A stretch of 64,000 bases of DNA from Nocardia puris (GTDB lineage Bacteria > Actinomycetota > Actinomycetes > Mycobacteriales > Mycobacteriaceae). The notes beneath the pieces are model-generated. The model was not told where the DNA came from. It made no database searches and worked only from the letters and a program-made list of their open reading frames with translations. This document shows, piece by piece, positions 31,521 through 40,444 of this stretch (position 1 is the first letter of the stretch; each line of letters starts with the position of its first letter). The stretch is taken from NCBI RefSeq assembly GCF_003315035.1, contig NZ_QNRE01000001.1, forward strand, positions 1,027,224-1,091,223. The letters run 5' to 3'. The position numbers and the translations under genes are program-made.

Positions 31521-32885
31521 ATGACCGAGACCATCATCCAGCGTGAGCAGGCCGTCGCCGTCGTCGGCGCGGGCCCCGCCGGACTGAGCGCGGCCCGCAT
31601 GCTGCGCCTGCACGGCATCGACTACGACCACTTCGAACGCCACACCGACGTCGGCGGACTCTGGGATATCGACAACCCGGGCACGCCGATGTACGAGTCG
31701 GCGCATTTCATCTCCTCCCGCGATGTGTCGGGCTTCTACGACTTCCCGATGCCCGGCCATTTCGGCGACTATCCGAGCCGCCGCCAGATCCTCGAATACA
31801 CAAGGAATTTCGCCGACACCTTCGGCCTGCGCGACGGCATCGAGTTCGGCACCGCGGTGGACTCCGTCGTGGCCGACGGCGACGGCTGGCTGGTCACCCC
31901 GGCCGGTGGTGCGCCCCGTCGGTACCGGGGCGTGATCTGTGCTTCCGGCACCAACTGGCACCCGCGCATTCCGCACCACCCGGGCGAGTTCGACGGCGAG
32001 ATCCGGCACGCCGTAACCCACCGCAGCGCACGGGAATTCGCGGGCAAGCGGGTGCTGGTGGTCGGGCTCGGCAACTCCGGCGCCGATATCGCCTGCGACG
32101 CCGCGCAATCGGCGGATGCCGCGTTCATCAGCGTGCGGCGCGGTTACCACATCGTGCCCAAGCACATCTTCGGCGTCCCGGCGGACCAGCTCGACGAATC
32201 GGGGGCGAGTCTGCCGCGCTGGATCGAGCGCCCGGTGCTGGCGGGCCTGCTGCGCCTGCTGGTCGGCGACGTCACCCGCTGGGGCCTGCCCAAGCCCGAC
32301 CACAAGCTGTTCGAATCGCACCCGCTACTCAATTCCCAACTGCTGCACCATCTCCAGCACGCCGACATCACCGCCAAGCCCGATATCGCCCGGTTCGACG
32401 GCCCCGACGTGGTGTTCGCCGACGGGTCGCGCGAACGCGTCGACGTGGTGCTCTACGCCACGGGGTACGAGATGCGCATCCCCTACGCCGACCCGGATCT
32501 GTTCTCCTGGAACGGCGATCGCCCCGCGCAGTACCTCACCGCGTTCAACCGGCGCCACCGCAACCTGTTCACGCTCGGCTTCCTGGAGGTCAACTCCAGC
32601 GCTTACACGTTGTTCGACAACATCTCCCACGTCCTCGCTCAGTACCTGCGCGACCAGACCGACCGGCCCGCCGCGGCGGCCCGTTTCGACCACCTCATCG
32701 CCACCCACCACCCCGACCTCTCGGGCGGACTGCGCATGGTGAGTTCCGCCCGGCACGCGGGCTACGTCGACGCCAAGACCTACAAGAAAGTGCTGGCCGA
32801 CGTCCGAACCCGCATGCAGTGGCCCGATCTCGAACCCGGCTTCGCCGACCACCTACGGCGCACCGAGGTCGGCGTATCCCGCTGA
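31521..32885 (+). CDS. Flavin-containing monooxygenase
   Basis: This 454-residue class B monooxygenase has FAD fold V-A-V-V-G-A-G-P-A-G-L-S-A near residue 11, the FMO/BVMO fingerprint F-D-G-E-I-R-H-A-V-T-H near residue 157, and NADP fold V-L-V-V-G-L-G-N-S-G-A-D near residue 177. A C-terminal ATG-type motif is V-V-L-Y-A-T-G-Y-E near residue 311. Such enzymes oxygenate N or S atoms or insert oxygen next to ketones. The fingerprint resembles group FMO more than Baeyer-Villiger enzymes, which carry an additional Asp/Trp pattern. It is paired with the upstream SDR gene. A GGGAG site lies before the ATG. Confidence 0.9.
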   Translation: MTETIIQREQAVAVVGAGPAGLSAARMLRLHGIDYDHFERHTDVGGLWDIDNPGTPMYESAHFISSRDVSGFYDFPMPGHFGDYPSRRQILEYTRNFADTFGLRDGIEFGTAVDSVVADGDGWLVTPAGGAPRRYRGVICASGTNWHPRIPHHPGEFDGEIRHAVTHRSAREFAGKRVLVVGLGNSGADIACDAAQSADAAFISVRRGYHIVPKHIFGVPADQLDESGASLPRWIERPVLAGLLRLLVGDVTRWGLPKPDHKLFESHPLLNSQLLHHLQHADITAKPDIARFDGPDVVFADGSRERVDVVLYATGYEMRIPYADPDLFSWNGDRPAQYLTAFNRRHRNLFTLGFLEVNSSAYTLFDNISHVLAQYLRDQTDRPAAAARFDHLIATHHPDLSGGLRMVSSARHAGYVDAKTYKKVLADVRTRMQWPDLEPGFADHLRRTEVGVSR

Positions 32886-32911
32886 TACACAGGGCCTTCG
32901 ACGATCACCTG

Positions 32912-32923
32912 CCCGCTAGCGGG
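32912..32923 (+). terminator. Short GC hairpin after the monooxygenase gene
   Basis: CCCGC-TA-GCGGG lies 27 bp beyond the stop, flanked by GATC direct repeats. The loop is very small, and no T-run follows directly. This is a weak terminator candidate. I see nothing else in the 266 bases to the next gene. Confidence 0.3.
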
Positions 32924-33151
32924 GGGATCGGCCTGGGGTGATCGCCGCCGCTCACCTCTCGGCCGACAACCGGCACCGGCACGAAAACCCTCCCACCGCA
33001 ACTGGATCGGTCGGACCTGTCGCCTCCGAGTCAGTCGAGAAGCCCATGGCCACGGCCTTGGTGTTCCTCAGCGACGGGCCCCATCAGACCGTCTCCGGGG
33101 GCAACGGGCGTGCCCATGTCCGAGGCCGAAGGTGGCAGCCTCCGTTGCGGC

Positions 33152-34210
33152 TCAGGCCGCCCCATGCGAACGTCCCCGCAGTACCGCCAGCGCTCGGCGG
33201 TGCAGACCCGGGCGGGCCGGCATCGGCGGGTCCGGGACGGCCGCGTCCACGGGCGCCGGGTCTTGGACGCGGGTGGTGGTCGCCTCGATCCAGGTCGCCG
33301 AGTCGCGGCCGTGGCGGGGGCGCCCCGCGCCGCGCACGGCCCGCTCACAGCGGCGGGCGAGGTCGCGACGGTCGGTGCCGGGGTATTCCGGTGCCTCCAG
33401 GACGATTTCGACGGTGATGCCGCGGGAGCGGAAGATGCGCCCCGCGGAGTCGCCGAAGGAATCCTCACCGACGAATCCCGGTACGGTGCACTGGGTTCCG
33501 TGCCGGTCGAGGTAGCGCAGGCGCACCGGCTGGACGTAGGTGCCGGTGTCGATCGCCGCCTGGAACAGGGCGGGCCGCATGCTGCCGTAGGCGCGCCCGC
33601 ACCACGTGGTGCCCTCGGGGAACACGGCGACCCGCTCCCCCGCCGCGAGCCGGTCCGCGATCTGCTCCACGATGCCGGGCAGTGCGCGCAGGCGCTCGCG
33701 CTCGATCGGGATGACGCGCATCAGCCGGGCCAGCGCGCCGAGCACGGGCCAGTCGATGAGGTCGGCGCGCGCCACGAACCCGAGCGGCTGCACCGCCGCC
33801 AGCGCCACCACATCCGACCAGCCGACGTGTCCGGTCACCACCAGCACCCCGGTTCCGGTGTCGGCGTAGCGCGCGGCGGCGTTCGCCGCCCGTTCGGCCC
33901 CGATCCGCGCGGCCACCGCCCGTTCGGCCGGCACGGGCTCGGTGGGCACCCGGTTGTCGACCACGCGCAACCGCATTCCCATGCAGCGCAATAACACTCG
34001 CGCGTACTTGCGTTGCAGCTCCTCGCGATGCGCGGCGGGCGTGGCGAGGTGACCCACCGGGTAGGTCAGGAGCAAGCCCGCCACACCGAGGGCGCGGACC
34101 ACCACCCCGGCCGTCCCGATCTCATCGGTCGGCTCGATGCAGCCGGGCCCGCAGGGGCTCGACGGCATCCACGCGTGGACAGCCTGTGCGGGTGGCGCGT
34201 CGAAAACCAT
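33152..34210 (-). CDS. Lysophospholipid (1-acylglycerol-3-phosphate) acyltransferase family protein
   Basis: This 352-residue PlsC-type acyltransferase has the H-x4-D catalytic motif in V-T-G-H-V-G-W-S-D near residue 127, with Gly before the His where Asn is common, and the glycerol-phosphate-binding F-P-E-G-T-T-W near residue 198. One membrane segment lies near residues 35-52. It follows the ornithine-acyltransferase-like gene by 6 bp. The same pair (Rv3027c-Rv3026c, recalled) is adjacent in M. tuberculosis, so both probably work in one lipid pathway, perhaps ornithine-type lipids by analogy with OlsB-OlsA. The C-terminal 60 residues are Arg/Pro-rich and low in complexity. Confidence 0.85.
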   Translation of the reverse strand: MVFDAPPAQAVHAWMPSSPCGPGCIEPTDEIGTAGVVVRALGVAGLLLTYPVGHLATPAAHREELQRKYARVLLRCMGMRLRVVDNRVPTEPVPAERAVAARIGAERAANAAARYADTGTGVLVVTGHVGWSDVVALAAVQPLGFVARADLIDWPVLGALARLMRVIPIERERLRALPGIVEQIADRLAAGERVAVFPEGTTWCGRAYGSMRPALFQAAIDTGTYVQPVRLRYLDRHGTQCTVPGFVGEDSFGDSAGRIFRSRGITVEIVLEAPEYPGTDRRDLARRCERAVRGAGRPRHGRDSATWIEATTTRVQDPAPVDAAVPDPPMPARPGLHRRALAVLRGRSHGAA

Positions 34211-34216
34211 GGGTAC

Positions 34217-35044
34217 TCACCGTCCTCCGTCCAACGACGCGGCCGCGCCTTGCAGCCGCTCGAGGTAGCGCGTGTTGATGGTGTCCAGGCCCAGCAGCGC
34301 GACGAAGTCGGCCACCGCGAAATCGGGATCGTGCGCGGGCTCACCGCAGATCTCCGCGCCCAGGCGCAGGTAGCCACGCAGCAGCGGCGGCAGCTTGGGC
34401 CGCGCGGGCGGGGTGAGCTCGTCCAGGGTGCGTCCGTCGACGATCACCGGATTGTGCGGGCGCACACGGCGTTCCGGGTCCGAGGCGTGCCTGCCGAGCA
34501 GCAGGTCCCGCACGCCGCGCACGTTCACGCCCGGCTCGTCGGCCGGGGTGTCGCGCATGGGCACGGACACGCAGCCCATCACCCACTCGTAGCCGGTGAG
34601 CTGGATGTAGTGCAGGATGCCCGCCCACATGAGGGTCAGCACCGAACCGTTGCGGTGCTCGGGCACCACGCAGGCCCGCCCCATCTCCACGATCCGCTGG
34701 CCTTCGGGATCGAGCTGGGTGAGATCGAATTCGGTGGCGGTGTAGTAGCCGCCCGCCGCGGCGACCTTGTCCGGGGGCAGCATGCGGTAGCAACCGACGA
34801 AGCTGTCGGTCGCCTCGTCGCGCACCAGCAGGTGGTCGCAGTGGTCGTCGAACCGGTCGGCGTCGCGGCCGGTGCCGTCGTCGGGGATCTGGAAGCCGGG
34901 TTCGGCGGCGAACACGCCGTAGCGCAGCCGCTGCGCCGCCTCCCGGTGGTCGGCGTCGGAGGACACGACGAGCGAGTAGCGAGACCGTTCCGCCCCCGAG
35001 TCCGTCGGGCGAGCCGGGGCCGTCAACACGGACGAAATAGTCAT
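34217..35044 (-). CDS. OlsB-like N-acyltransferase (GNAT/PEP-CTERM-type autoinducer fold)
   Basis: This protein of about 275 residues belongs to the ornithine-acyl-ACP N-acyltransferase-like family. Visible blocks are A-Q-R-L-R-Y-G-V-F-A-A-E near residue 35, D-H-C-D-H-L-L-V-R-D near residue 66, V-G-C-Y-R-M-L-P near residue 82, V-E-M-G-R-A-C-V near residue 118 and G-C-V-S-V-P near residue 158. OlsB proteins acylate ornithine, the first step to phosphate-free lipids; the substrate here is inferred. Start uncertainty: ATG 35044 begins close to the domain, while GTG 35131 would add 29 residues. It is coupled to the PlsC-like gene downstream. Confidence 0.8.
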   Translation of the reverse strand: MTISSVLTAPARPTDSGAERSRYSLVVSSDADHREAAQRLRYGVFAAEPGFQIPDDGTGRDADRFDDHCDHLLVRDEATDSFVGCYRMLPPDKVAAAGGYYTATEFDLTQLDPEGQRIVEMGRACVVPEHRNGSVLTLMWAGILHYIQLTGYEWVMGCVSVPMRDTPADEPGVNVRGVRDLLLGRHASDPERRVRPHNPVIVDGRTLDELTPPARPKLPPLLRGYLRLGAEICGEPAHDPDFAVADFVALLGLDTINTRYLERLQGAAASLDGGR

Positions 35045-35208
35045 ATCCGTGATGAAGCCAGTCCGAGACTGCGCCCCAGCGACCTCGAAGTGTCGCGTCG
35101 ATGCCGGTTCGGTGAACGAGATCGCGGTCACACCGAGCGTTCACCGGCGCGATGCGTCCCGTTCGCGCCCCCGCGCCGCAATCGCGCCTTTTCCCTGTTC
35201 ACGACACA

Positions 35209-35238
35209 CGAACGCCCCCGGCGAACCGAGGGCGTTCG
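35209..35238 (-). terminator. Hairpin terminator after the NADH dehydrogenase gene
   Basis: A perfect 9-bp stem (CGAACGCCC at 35209-35217 and its complement at 35230-35238) with a 12-base loop lies 9 bp beyond the stop of the type II NADH dehydrogenase gene. Confidence 0.75.
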
Positions 35239-35247
35239 GGGCGGATC

Positions 35248-36570
35248 TCAGGCGGCTATGCGTTCCCGCGCTCGGGGCGCCTCGGCCCGCTTCTCCTTCT
35301 CGATCTCCGCGAAGCCCGGCCTGCCGTTGCCGGTGAACGACACCAGCCACGAGAGCACGGCCATGAAGCGGTTGCGGAAGCCCACCAGGTAGAACAGGTG
35401 CACCGCGAGCCACATGTACCAGGCGATCAGGCCGCGGAAGCCGATCTTGTCGTTGAGCTTGGCGATGGCGCTGCGGCGGCGGATCACCGCCATGCTGCCC
35501 TTGTCCCAGTACCGGAACGGAGTGCCCGCGGGGATCTCGCGCCGGATGATGTCGGCGGCGTGCCTGCCCTCCTGCATGGCCACCGGCGACTGGCCGGGGT
35601 AGCCGTTGAGCGAGGTCATGTCCCCGATGGCGTAGATGTCGGCGTGGCCGCCGACGGTCAGGTCGGGGTTGATCAGCAGCCGGCCCGCGCGGTCGGTCTC
35701 GGCGCCCGTCGCCTCGGCGAGGACCCGGGTGAAACCGCTGGCCTGCACGCCCGCCGACCACACGACGGTCTCGGCGGCGATGCGGCGCTCCACGCCCTCT
35801 TTGTCCTTGACGGTGACCTTGCCCGGCTCGATGTCGGTGACGAACGTGCCGAGCAGCACCTCGACGCCGCCCTTGGTGAGCGATTCCTTCGCGTACTCCG
35901 ACAGCCCGCCGCCGAACGGGGGCAGCACCTCGCCCGCGCCCTCGACCAGCGTGACGGTGACGTCCTTCTTGTAGTACCGCTTCGCCAGTTCCGCGAGCTG
36001 GCCCGCGACCTCCACGCCCGTGGCGCCCGCGCCGACCACCACGAAGCTGAGCAGGCGGCGCCTGGTCTCGGGATCGGCGTCGGCGGCCTCGCGGTAGACG
36101 CGGTCGATCTGGGCGCGCAGTCGTTTCGCGTCGTCGATGGTCTTGAGGGCGAAGGTCTTCTCCGCGAAATCGTCACGGCCGAAGTACGACTGGTTCGCGC
36201 CGGTGGCGGCGATCAGCGAGCCGTAGCGCAGCACGCGCCTGCCCTCGGGAGTCTCGTAGGTCACCTCGGCGGCGTCGGCGTCGATCGCCACAACCTTGCC
36301 CAGGCGGGCCTCGCCGCCATGGCGGCGCACGATGGTCGCGATCGGCGGCGCGATCTCCTCGGCCGACAGCACACCCGTGGCGACCTGGTACAGCAGCGGC
36401 TGGAACAAGTGCTCGGGGGTGGCCGAGAGCAGGACGTAGTCCACCCCCGACTTGGCCAGCTGCTTGGCGGCCGCCAGCCCGCCGAACCCCGATCCGACGA
36501 TCACCACACTCGCGAACTCCGGCTCCGCGGTGTCGAGCACCCGTACCGGACCCTTGTCTCGCATCCTCAC
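35248..36570 (-). CDS. ndh: Type II (non-proton-pumping) NADH dehydrogenase
   Basis: This 440-residue membrane-associated flavoprotein passes electrons from NADH to the quinone pool without pumping protons. FAD fold V-V-I-V-G-S-G-F-G-G-L-A-A-A lies near residue 22, NADH fold V-V-V-G-A-G-A-T-G-V-E-V-A-G near residue 173, and A-I-G-D-M-T-S near residue 316, with A-M-Q-E-G-R-H-A-A close to the quinone pocket. The C-terminal W-Y-M-W-L-A-V-H-L-F-Y-L-V-G-F (near 388) is the amphipathic membrane anchor of the mycobacterial Ndh type. The ATG at 36570 starts M-R-M-R-D; the divergent LysR gene starts 131 bp away. It ends in a hairpin terminator. Confidence 0.92.
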   Translation of the reverse strand: MRMRDKGPVRVLDTAEPEFASVVIVGSGFGGLAAAKQLAKSGVDYVLLSATPEHLFQPLLYQVATGVLSAEEIAPPIATIVRRHGGEARLGKVVAIDADAAEVTYETPEGRRVLRYGSLIAATGANQSYFGRDDFAEKTFALKTIDDAKRLRAQIDRVYREAADADPETRRRLLSFVVVGAGATGVEVAGQLAELAKRYYKKDVTVTLVEGAGEVLPPFGGGLSEYAKESLTKGGVEVLLGTFVTDIEPGKVTVKDKEGVERRIAAETVVWSAGVQASGFTRVLAEATGAETDRAGRLLINPDLTVGGHADIYAIGDMTSLNGYPGQSPVAMQEGRHAADIIRREIPAGTPFRYWDKGSMAVIRRRSAIAKLNDKIGFRGLIAWYMWLAVHLFYLVGFRNRFMAVLSWLVSFTGNGRPGFAEIEKEKRAEAPRARERIAA

Positions 36571-36653
36571 ATCTCCCCGGTCGATCTCGTGAACATCTCT
36601 TCTCTCATGAAGAACCGTTATCGAGTTCCGAGATATTTCACCCGATGGGGCGC

Positions 36654-36673
36654 ATAATTTAGATGACTCTTAT
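36654..36673 (+). promoter_or_regulatory. Possible LysR-type site between ndh and the LysR gene
   Basis: ATAA and TTAT arms flank 12 bases, 28 bp upstream of the LysR start. The location suits a LysR binding site, but the arms are short. Confidence 0.3.
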
Positions 36674-36701
36674 CTGCATCGCTCATGAATGGAGATCAAC
36701 T

Positions 36702-37559
36702 ATGGAGCTCCGCCAGCTCACCTACTACGTCGCGGTGTGCGAGGAGCTGAGCTTCAGCCGGGCGGCCACCCGGTGCTTCATCTCACAGTCCGCGATCAGC
36801 CATCAGATCGCCCGGCTCGAGCACGACCTCGGGGTGCAGTTGTTCGAGCGCTCGACCCGATCGGTGTCGCCGACCGACGCGGGTGTGCGCCTGCTGCCGC
36901 TCGCCAAGCAGATGCTGAGCCTCGAATCGGCCATCCGCGCGGCCGTACGCACGTCGCGCCCGCGCGTGCGGCTGGCCGCCAACATGTCGTTCGCCACCCG
37001 GTCGCTCTCGGCCATCGCCGGGGCGCGCGAGGCGCATCCGGGGGCGGAGATCGAGTTCGTGATCAAGCCGTTCCGCCAGCGGATCGCCGCCGTCGCCGAC
37101 GGGGACTGCGACCTCGCGCTCATCCGCGGCAGCGTGGAACAGCCCGGTCTCACCGTCGAGCAGTTGTGGGTGGAGGATCTGGTGATCGCGACCTCGACCA
37201 TGCATCCGCTGGCCGGCCGTACCGACGTCACGCTGACCGACCTCAGCGGCTTCCCGCTGCTGCTGCCGCCGGAATCCGAACAGGTCCTGCTGCACAACGT
37301 GGTGCGCGCCGCGTTCGCCGACCAGCCCTCGGGGCCCACCTACGGCCCGCCGATCCCGCCCGACCACACCGCGACCATGGAGCTGATCAACCGGCCCGAC
37401 GCCTGGACGATCCTCTACGCCAACAGCCCGACCGAGGGAATCGCGACCCTCATGCTGTCGGGCAAACCGCTGCGCATCCCGGTGTCGGCCGTGCTCCGAA
37501 GCGGGGCGCGACGGGCCTCGATTCTCACGACGTTGCTTGCGGCGCTGCATAGTTCGTAG
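36702..37559 (+). CDS. LysR-family transcriptional regulator
   Basis: This full-length LysR protein has 285 residues: helix-turn-helix M-E-L-R-Q-L-T-Y-Y-V-A-V-C-E-E-L-S-F-S-R-A-A, C-F-I-S-Q-S-A-I-S-H-Q-I-A-R-L-E and L-F-E-R-S-T-R-S-V in the first 60 residues, then a type 2 periplasmic-binding effector domain (about 90-285) with I-A-A-V-A-D-G-D-C-D-L-A-L-I-R-G near residue 126. The ATG has GGAG 7 bp upstream. It is divergent from ndh, which may be its target; that is inference from position only. Compare the LysR remnant at 3150, which lacks the middle of the gene. Confidence 0.92.
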   Translation: MELRQLTYYVAVCEELSFSRAATRCFISQSAISHQIARLEHDLGVQLFERSTRSVSPTDAGVRLLPLAKQMLSLESAIRAAVRTSRPRVRLAANMSFATRSLSAIAGAREAHPGAEIEFVIKPFRQRIAAVADGDCDLALIRGSVEQPGLTVEQLWVEDLVIATSTMHPLAGRTDVTLTDLSGFPLLLPPESEQVLLHNVVRAAFADQPSGPTYGPPIPPDHTATMELINRPDAWTILYANSPTEGIATLMLSGKPLRIPVSAVLRSGARRASILTTLLAALHSS

Positions 37560-37670
37560 CGGGCGGGGTCTGCGCTCGGCGGCCGGCGAGGCGTGAGTCA
37601 GCGCGTAGCGGCCCGACGGAAGCGACTCGGCGCGCACGCATTGAGCGCACAGTGGCCGGGCGGACGCGCC

Positions 37671-38255
37671 TTACCGCGCCCGACGCGCCTGCCGCAGCGC
37701 GACGCGATGGTGCACCCAGCGCTTGGTGGCGGGCACCACCGCGCAGACCAGCACACCGGTGTAGAGGAACGTCAGCGGCACGAACACCGCGAGCGGGCCG
37801 AAAGCGCCGGTCGAGCCGATGCCCACGCAGATCAGGACGAGGATGCCCCAGGACAGCACGGCGCAGACGATCGTGAGGATGCACCCGGCCTTGCGGCCCA
37901 TCAGCAGCAGGGTTCCGGAGCCCAGCCACAGCGCCGCAATGCTCGCCACGAACAGCAGGGCGAGCACCGCCCCTGGGTCGCCCGGCTCGATGGTGCCGCG
38001 CAAGACGTCGTTTCTCGTCCGGACCACCCCGAGTCCGAGGATCCCGAGCGCGATCAGACCGAAGAACAGGATGAACAGACCGGCCATGATCGCCGTGGCC
38101 GCCGGCGGCGCTCGCTGGGCAGCGCGCGACGCGACCGCGACGTTTTCGCCCCGGCCCACCGCGTGCGGAAGGCGGCCGATTACGGGGGATGGTCCCAGCC
38201 GAGGGTTCTCGCCGCCGCACCGCTTTCGGTTCGGGGCGACAGTCATTCCCCGCAC
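37671..38255 (-). CDS. Hypothetical membrane protein with four helices
   Basis: I do not recognise a named family. From about residue 57 the sequence shows four hydrophobic segments: A-G-L-F-I-L-F-F-G-L-I-A-L-G-I-L, V-L-A-L-L-F-V-A-S-I-A-A-L-W-L, C-I-L-T-I-V-C-A-V-L-S-W-G-I-L-V and L-A-V-F-V-P-L-T-F-L-Y-T-G-V-L-V. It ends in a basic tail (R-W-V-H-H-R-V-A-L-R-Q-A-R-R-A-R), so it is a small integral membrane protein. The N-terminal 50 residues are Arg/Pro-rich and may not be translated: the listed ATG at 38255 gives 194 residues, while the ATG just before A-G-L-F, near codon 57, would give about 138. It has no clear partner. Confidence 0.6.
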   Translation of the reverse strand: MRGMTVAPNRKRCGGENPRLGPSPVIGRLPHAVGRGENVAVASRAAQRAPPAATAIMAGLFILFFGLIALGILGLGVVRTRNDVLRGTIEPGDPGAVLALLFVASIAALWLGSGTLLLMGRKAGCILTIVCAVLSWGILVLICVGIGSTGAFGPLAVFVPLTFLYTGVLVCAVVPATKRWVHHRVALRQARRAR

Positions 38256-38267
38256 CTACGACTACCC

Positions 38268-38301
38268 GGCGGGCACGGACGGCGAACCGCCCGTGCCCGC
38301 C
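38268..38301 (-). terminator. Hairpin terminator after the MFS gene
   Basis: An 11-bp perfect stem (GGCGGGCACGG at 38268-38278, complement at 38291-38301) with a 12-base loop starts 11 bp beyond the MFS transporter stop. Confidence 0.8.
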
Positions 38302-38311
38302 TCGGTCGTTC

Positions 38312-39895
38312 CTACGCCGAGCGCGCACCCACCGGCTCGGGCTCGTGCTCGCGCATCGGGTCCAGTTCCGGGTCGATGTCGACGGTCCGGCGCAGCGGAC
38401 GGTTCGGCAGCAGCGCCGTCGCGATCAGCGCCACCACGGTGGCCACCGCGGCGATGAGGAAGATGCGGCCCGTGGCGTCACCGTAGGCCGCGCGGATCAC
38501 GGTCGCGATGGGCTCGGGCAGCGCGCCGATGTCGAGGTTGCTGCCGCCCTCGGCCGCGCCGCCGATGCCCAGCTTCGCGAAGCCCTCCGTCGACAGTTCG
38601 CTCACGCGGGTGGCCAGCACCGAGCCGAGGACCGAGACGCCGATCGCGCCGCCGAACGTGCGGAAGAACGCGACGCTGCTGGAGGCGGCGCCGATATCGT
38701 GCACGCTGACGGTGTTCTGCACGGCCAGCACCAGGTTCTGCATCATCATGCCGACGCCGAGACCGACGACGGTGATGAAGGCGCCGACCAGCCACAGGTT
38801 GGTGGCGTGATCGATGGTCGACAGCAGGCCGAACCCGACCACCAGCAGACCGGCGCCCGACACCACGAACGCCTTCCACTTGCCGAACCGCGTGATCAGC
38901 TGACCGGAGGCGACCGAGGCGATCAGCATGCCCGCCACCATCGGGATGCTCAGCACGCCGGCGATGGTCGGCGAGAAACCGCGCGAGGTCTGGAAGTACT
39001 GGCCGAGGAATGTCGTCGCGCCGAACAGGCCGATGCCCACGGCCACCGAGGCGATGATCGCCAGGCCGGTGGTGCGCTCGGTGACGATAGGCAGCGGCAC
39101 CACCGGCGACTTCGCCTTGGACTCCACCCACACGGTCGCGGCCAGCAGCAGCACACCCGCGCCGACGTAGAGCGCCGATTCCCGGGAGAACCACGCGTAG
39201 TAGCCGGCCTTGCCCGCGAACGACACCCAGATCAGCAGCACCGAGACACCCGCGGTGAGCAGGGCGGCGCCGAGCCAGTCGATGGAGACGCCCTCCTTGC
39301 GCTCGGTCGGCAGGCGCAGCGTGCGCTGCACCAGGATCAGCGCGATCACCGCCAGCGGCACGCACACGAAGAAGCACCAGCGCCAGCCCAGCGGGCTGTC
39401 GACGATGACGCCGCCCAGGATCGGCCCGCCCGACATCGACACCGCCATCACCGCGCCCATGTACCCGGAGTACCGTCCGCGTTCGCGCGGGGCGACGATG
39501 GAGCCGATGATGGCCACGACCAGCGCGGTCAGCCCGCCCATGCCGACGCCCTGGATCACGCGGGCGGCCAGCAGCACGGGCACGTTGTGCGCCACACCGG
39601 CCAGCACCGAACCCGCCACGAAGATGACGATCGCGAGCTGGACCAGCAGTTTCTTGTTGAACAGGTCGGCGAGCTTGCCCCACAGCGGGGTGGAGGCGGC
39701 GTTGGCCAGCAGCGCCGAGGTGATGACCCAGGCGTAGGCGGTCTGCGAGCCCTGTAGGTCGCCGATGATCGTCGGCAGGGCGGTGGCGACGATCGTGGTG
39801 CTCAGCAGCGCCGTGAACAGGGCGGCCAGCAGGCCCGTCATCGCCTCGAGCACTTCGCGATGGGTCATCGCCGGGGGTTGGGTTGAATTCGACAC
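38312..39895 (-). CDS. MFS multidrug efflux transporter, DHA2 (EmrB/QacA) family
   Basis: This 527-residue, 14-helix drug/proton antiporter has motif C-like and motif A segments: A-T-A-L-P-T-I-I-G-D-L near residue 39, W-G-K-L-A-D-L-F-N-K-K near residue 73 (motif A), and R-V-I-Q-G-V-G-M-G-G near residue 112 (motif B). The periplasmic loop near residue 450 contains A-L-P-E-P-I-A-T-V-I-R-A-A-Y-G. Such pumps export dyes, antiseptics or antibiotics. Its GTG start directly follows the TAA of the MarR gene upstream, so the two form a regulator-pump operon. The tail D-P-E-L-D-P-M-R-E-H is cytoplasmic. Confidence 0.9.
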   Translation of the reverse strand: MSNSTQPPAMTHREVLEAMTGLLAALFTALLSTTIVATALPTIIGDLQGSQTAYAWVITSALLANAASTPLWGKLADLFNKKLLVQLAIVIFVAGSVLAGVAHNVPVLLAARVIQGVGMGGLTALVVAIIGSIVAPRERGRYSGYMGAVMAVSMSGGPILGGVIVDSPLGWRWCFFVCVPLAVIALILVQRTLRLPTERKEGVSIDWLGAALLTAGVSVLLIWVSFAGKAGYYAWFSRESALYVGAGVLLLAATVWVESKAKSPVVPLPIVTERTTGLAIIASVAVGIGLFGATTFLGQYFQTSRGFSPTIAGVLSIPMVAGMLIASVASGQLITRFGKWKAFVVSGAGLLVVGFGLLSTIDHATNLWLVGAFITVVGLGVGMMMQNLVLAVQNTVSVHDIGAASSSVAFFRTFGGAIGVSVLGSVLATRVSELSTEGFAKLGIGGAAEGGSNLDIGALPEPIATVIRAAYGDATGRIFLIAAVATVVALIATALLPNRPLRRTVDIDPELDPMREHEPEPVGARSA

Positions 39896-40378
39896 TTACA
39901 CTTCCCGATTCCTGGTTGCGGCCGGGCGCTCCGCGTCGCGGTGCGCGTGGGCGGCCAGTGAGTTCCTGAGTTCGCGGACCGAGTCGAGGGCTGCGGCGGC
40001 GTCCTCGTCGCTCCAGCCGTCGAGGGCGGCTTGCAGGCCGCGGGCGCGCGAGGCGCGCACCCGGCGCAGCAGTGCACGCCCGGCGTCGGTTACGTGGATG
40101 AGCGTGGCGCGACCGTCCTCCGGGTCGGCGTCGCGCGCCAGGTATCCGGCCGCGACGAGTTCGGCGACGTGCCTGCTCAGCACCGACGCGCTGATGCACA
40201 GCTCCCCCGCCAGATCCACCTGCCGGCACGGTCCCCTGACCTCGACCGTCCCCAGCACCCCCACCCCGCCGGGCAACATCTCGCCCTCCTCGGGATGCAG
40301 GAGGGTCGCCCGGATCGCCCGCCCGATCAGATACAGCTCCTTGATCAGCCCTTCGGCTGTCTCACCCGAAACCCCCAC
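39896..40378 (-). CDS. MarR-family regulator of the MFS pump operon
   Basis: This MarR winged-helix protein has about 160 residues: V-D-L-A-G-E-L-C-I-S-A-S-V-L-S-R-H-V-A-E-L near residue 53, and wing D-A-D-P-E-D-G-R-A-T-L-I-H-V-T near residue 82. The GTG at 40378 is chosen because GAGGAGGG lies a few bases upstream; a TTG at 40414 would put the start inside the operator repeats. The stop abuts the MFS start codon (TAA-GTG), so the two are coupled. Two 18-bp direct repeats upstream are the likely binding sites for autoregulation. Confidence 0.85.
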   Translation of the reverse strand: MGVSGETAEGLIKELYLIGRAIRATLLHPEEGEMLPGGVGVLGTVEVRGPCRQVDLAGELCISASVLSRHVAELVAAGYLARDADPEDGRATLIHVTDAGRALLRRVRASRARGLQAALDGWSDEDAAAALDSVRELRNSLAAHAHRDAERPAATRNREV

Positions 40379-40397
40379 ACCACCCTCCTCCACTCGT

Positions 40398-40444
40398 TTA
40401 CTTGCAGAAAGCAACTATATATCCAGTTACTTGCAGCAAGCAAC
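40398..40444. promoter_or_regulatory. Two 18-bp direct repeats, MarR operator candidate
   Basis: TTACTTGCAGAAAGCAAC (40398-40415) and TTACTTGCAGCAAGCAAC (40427-40444) differ at one base and lie 29 bp apart. The second copy contains the 11-bp palindrome CTTGCAGCAAG. They sit directly upstream of the MarR gene. Confidence 0.75.

Noticed and set aside
38189..39757. 522-codon plus-strand frame opposite the MFS transporter gene
   Set aside because: Composition is His/Gln/Asp-rich and no motif is visible; the opposite strand encodes a clear 14-helix transporter with its own terminator.
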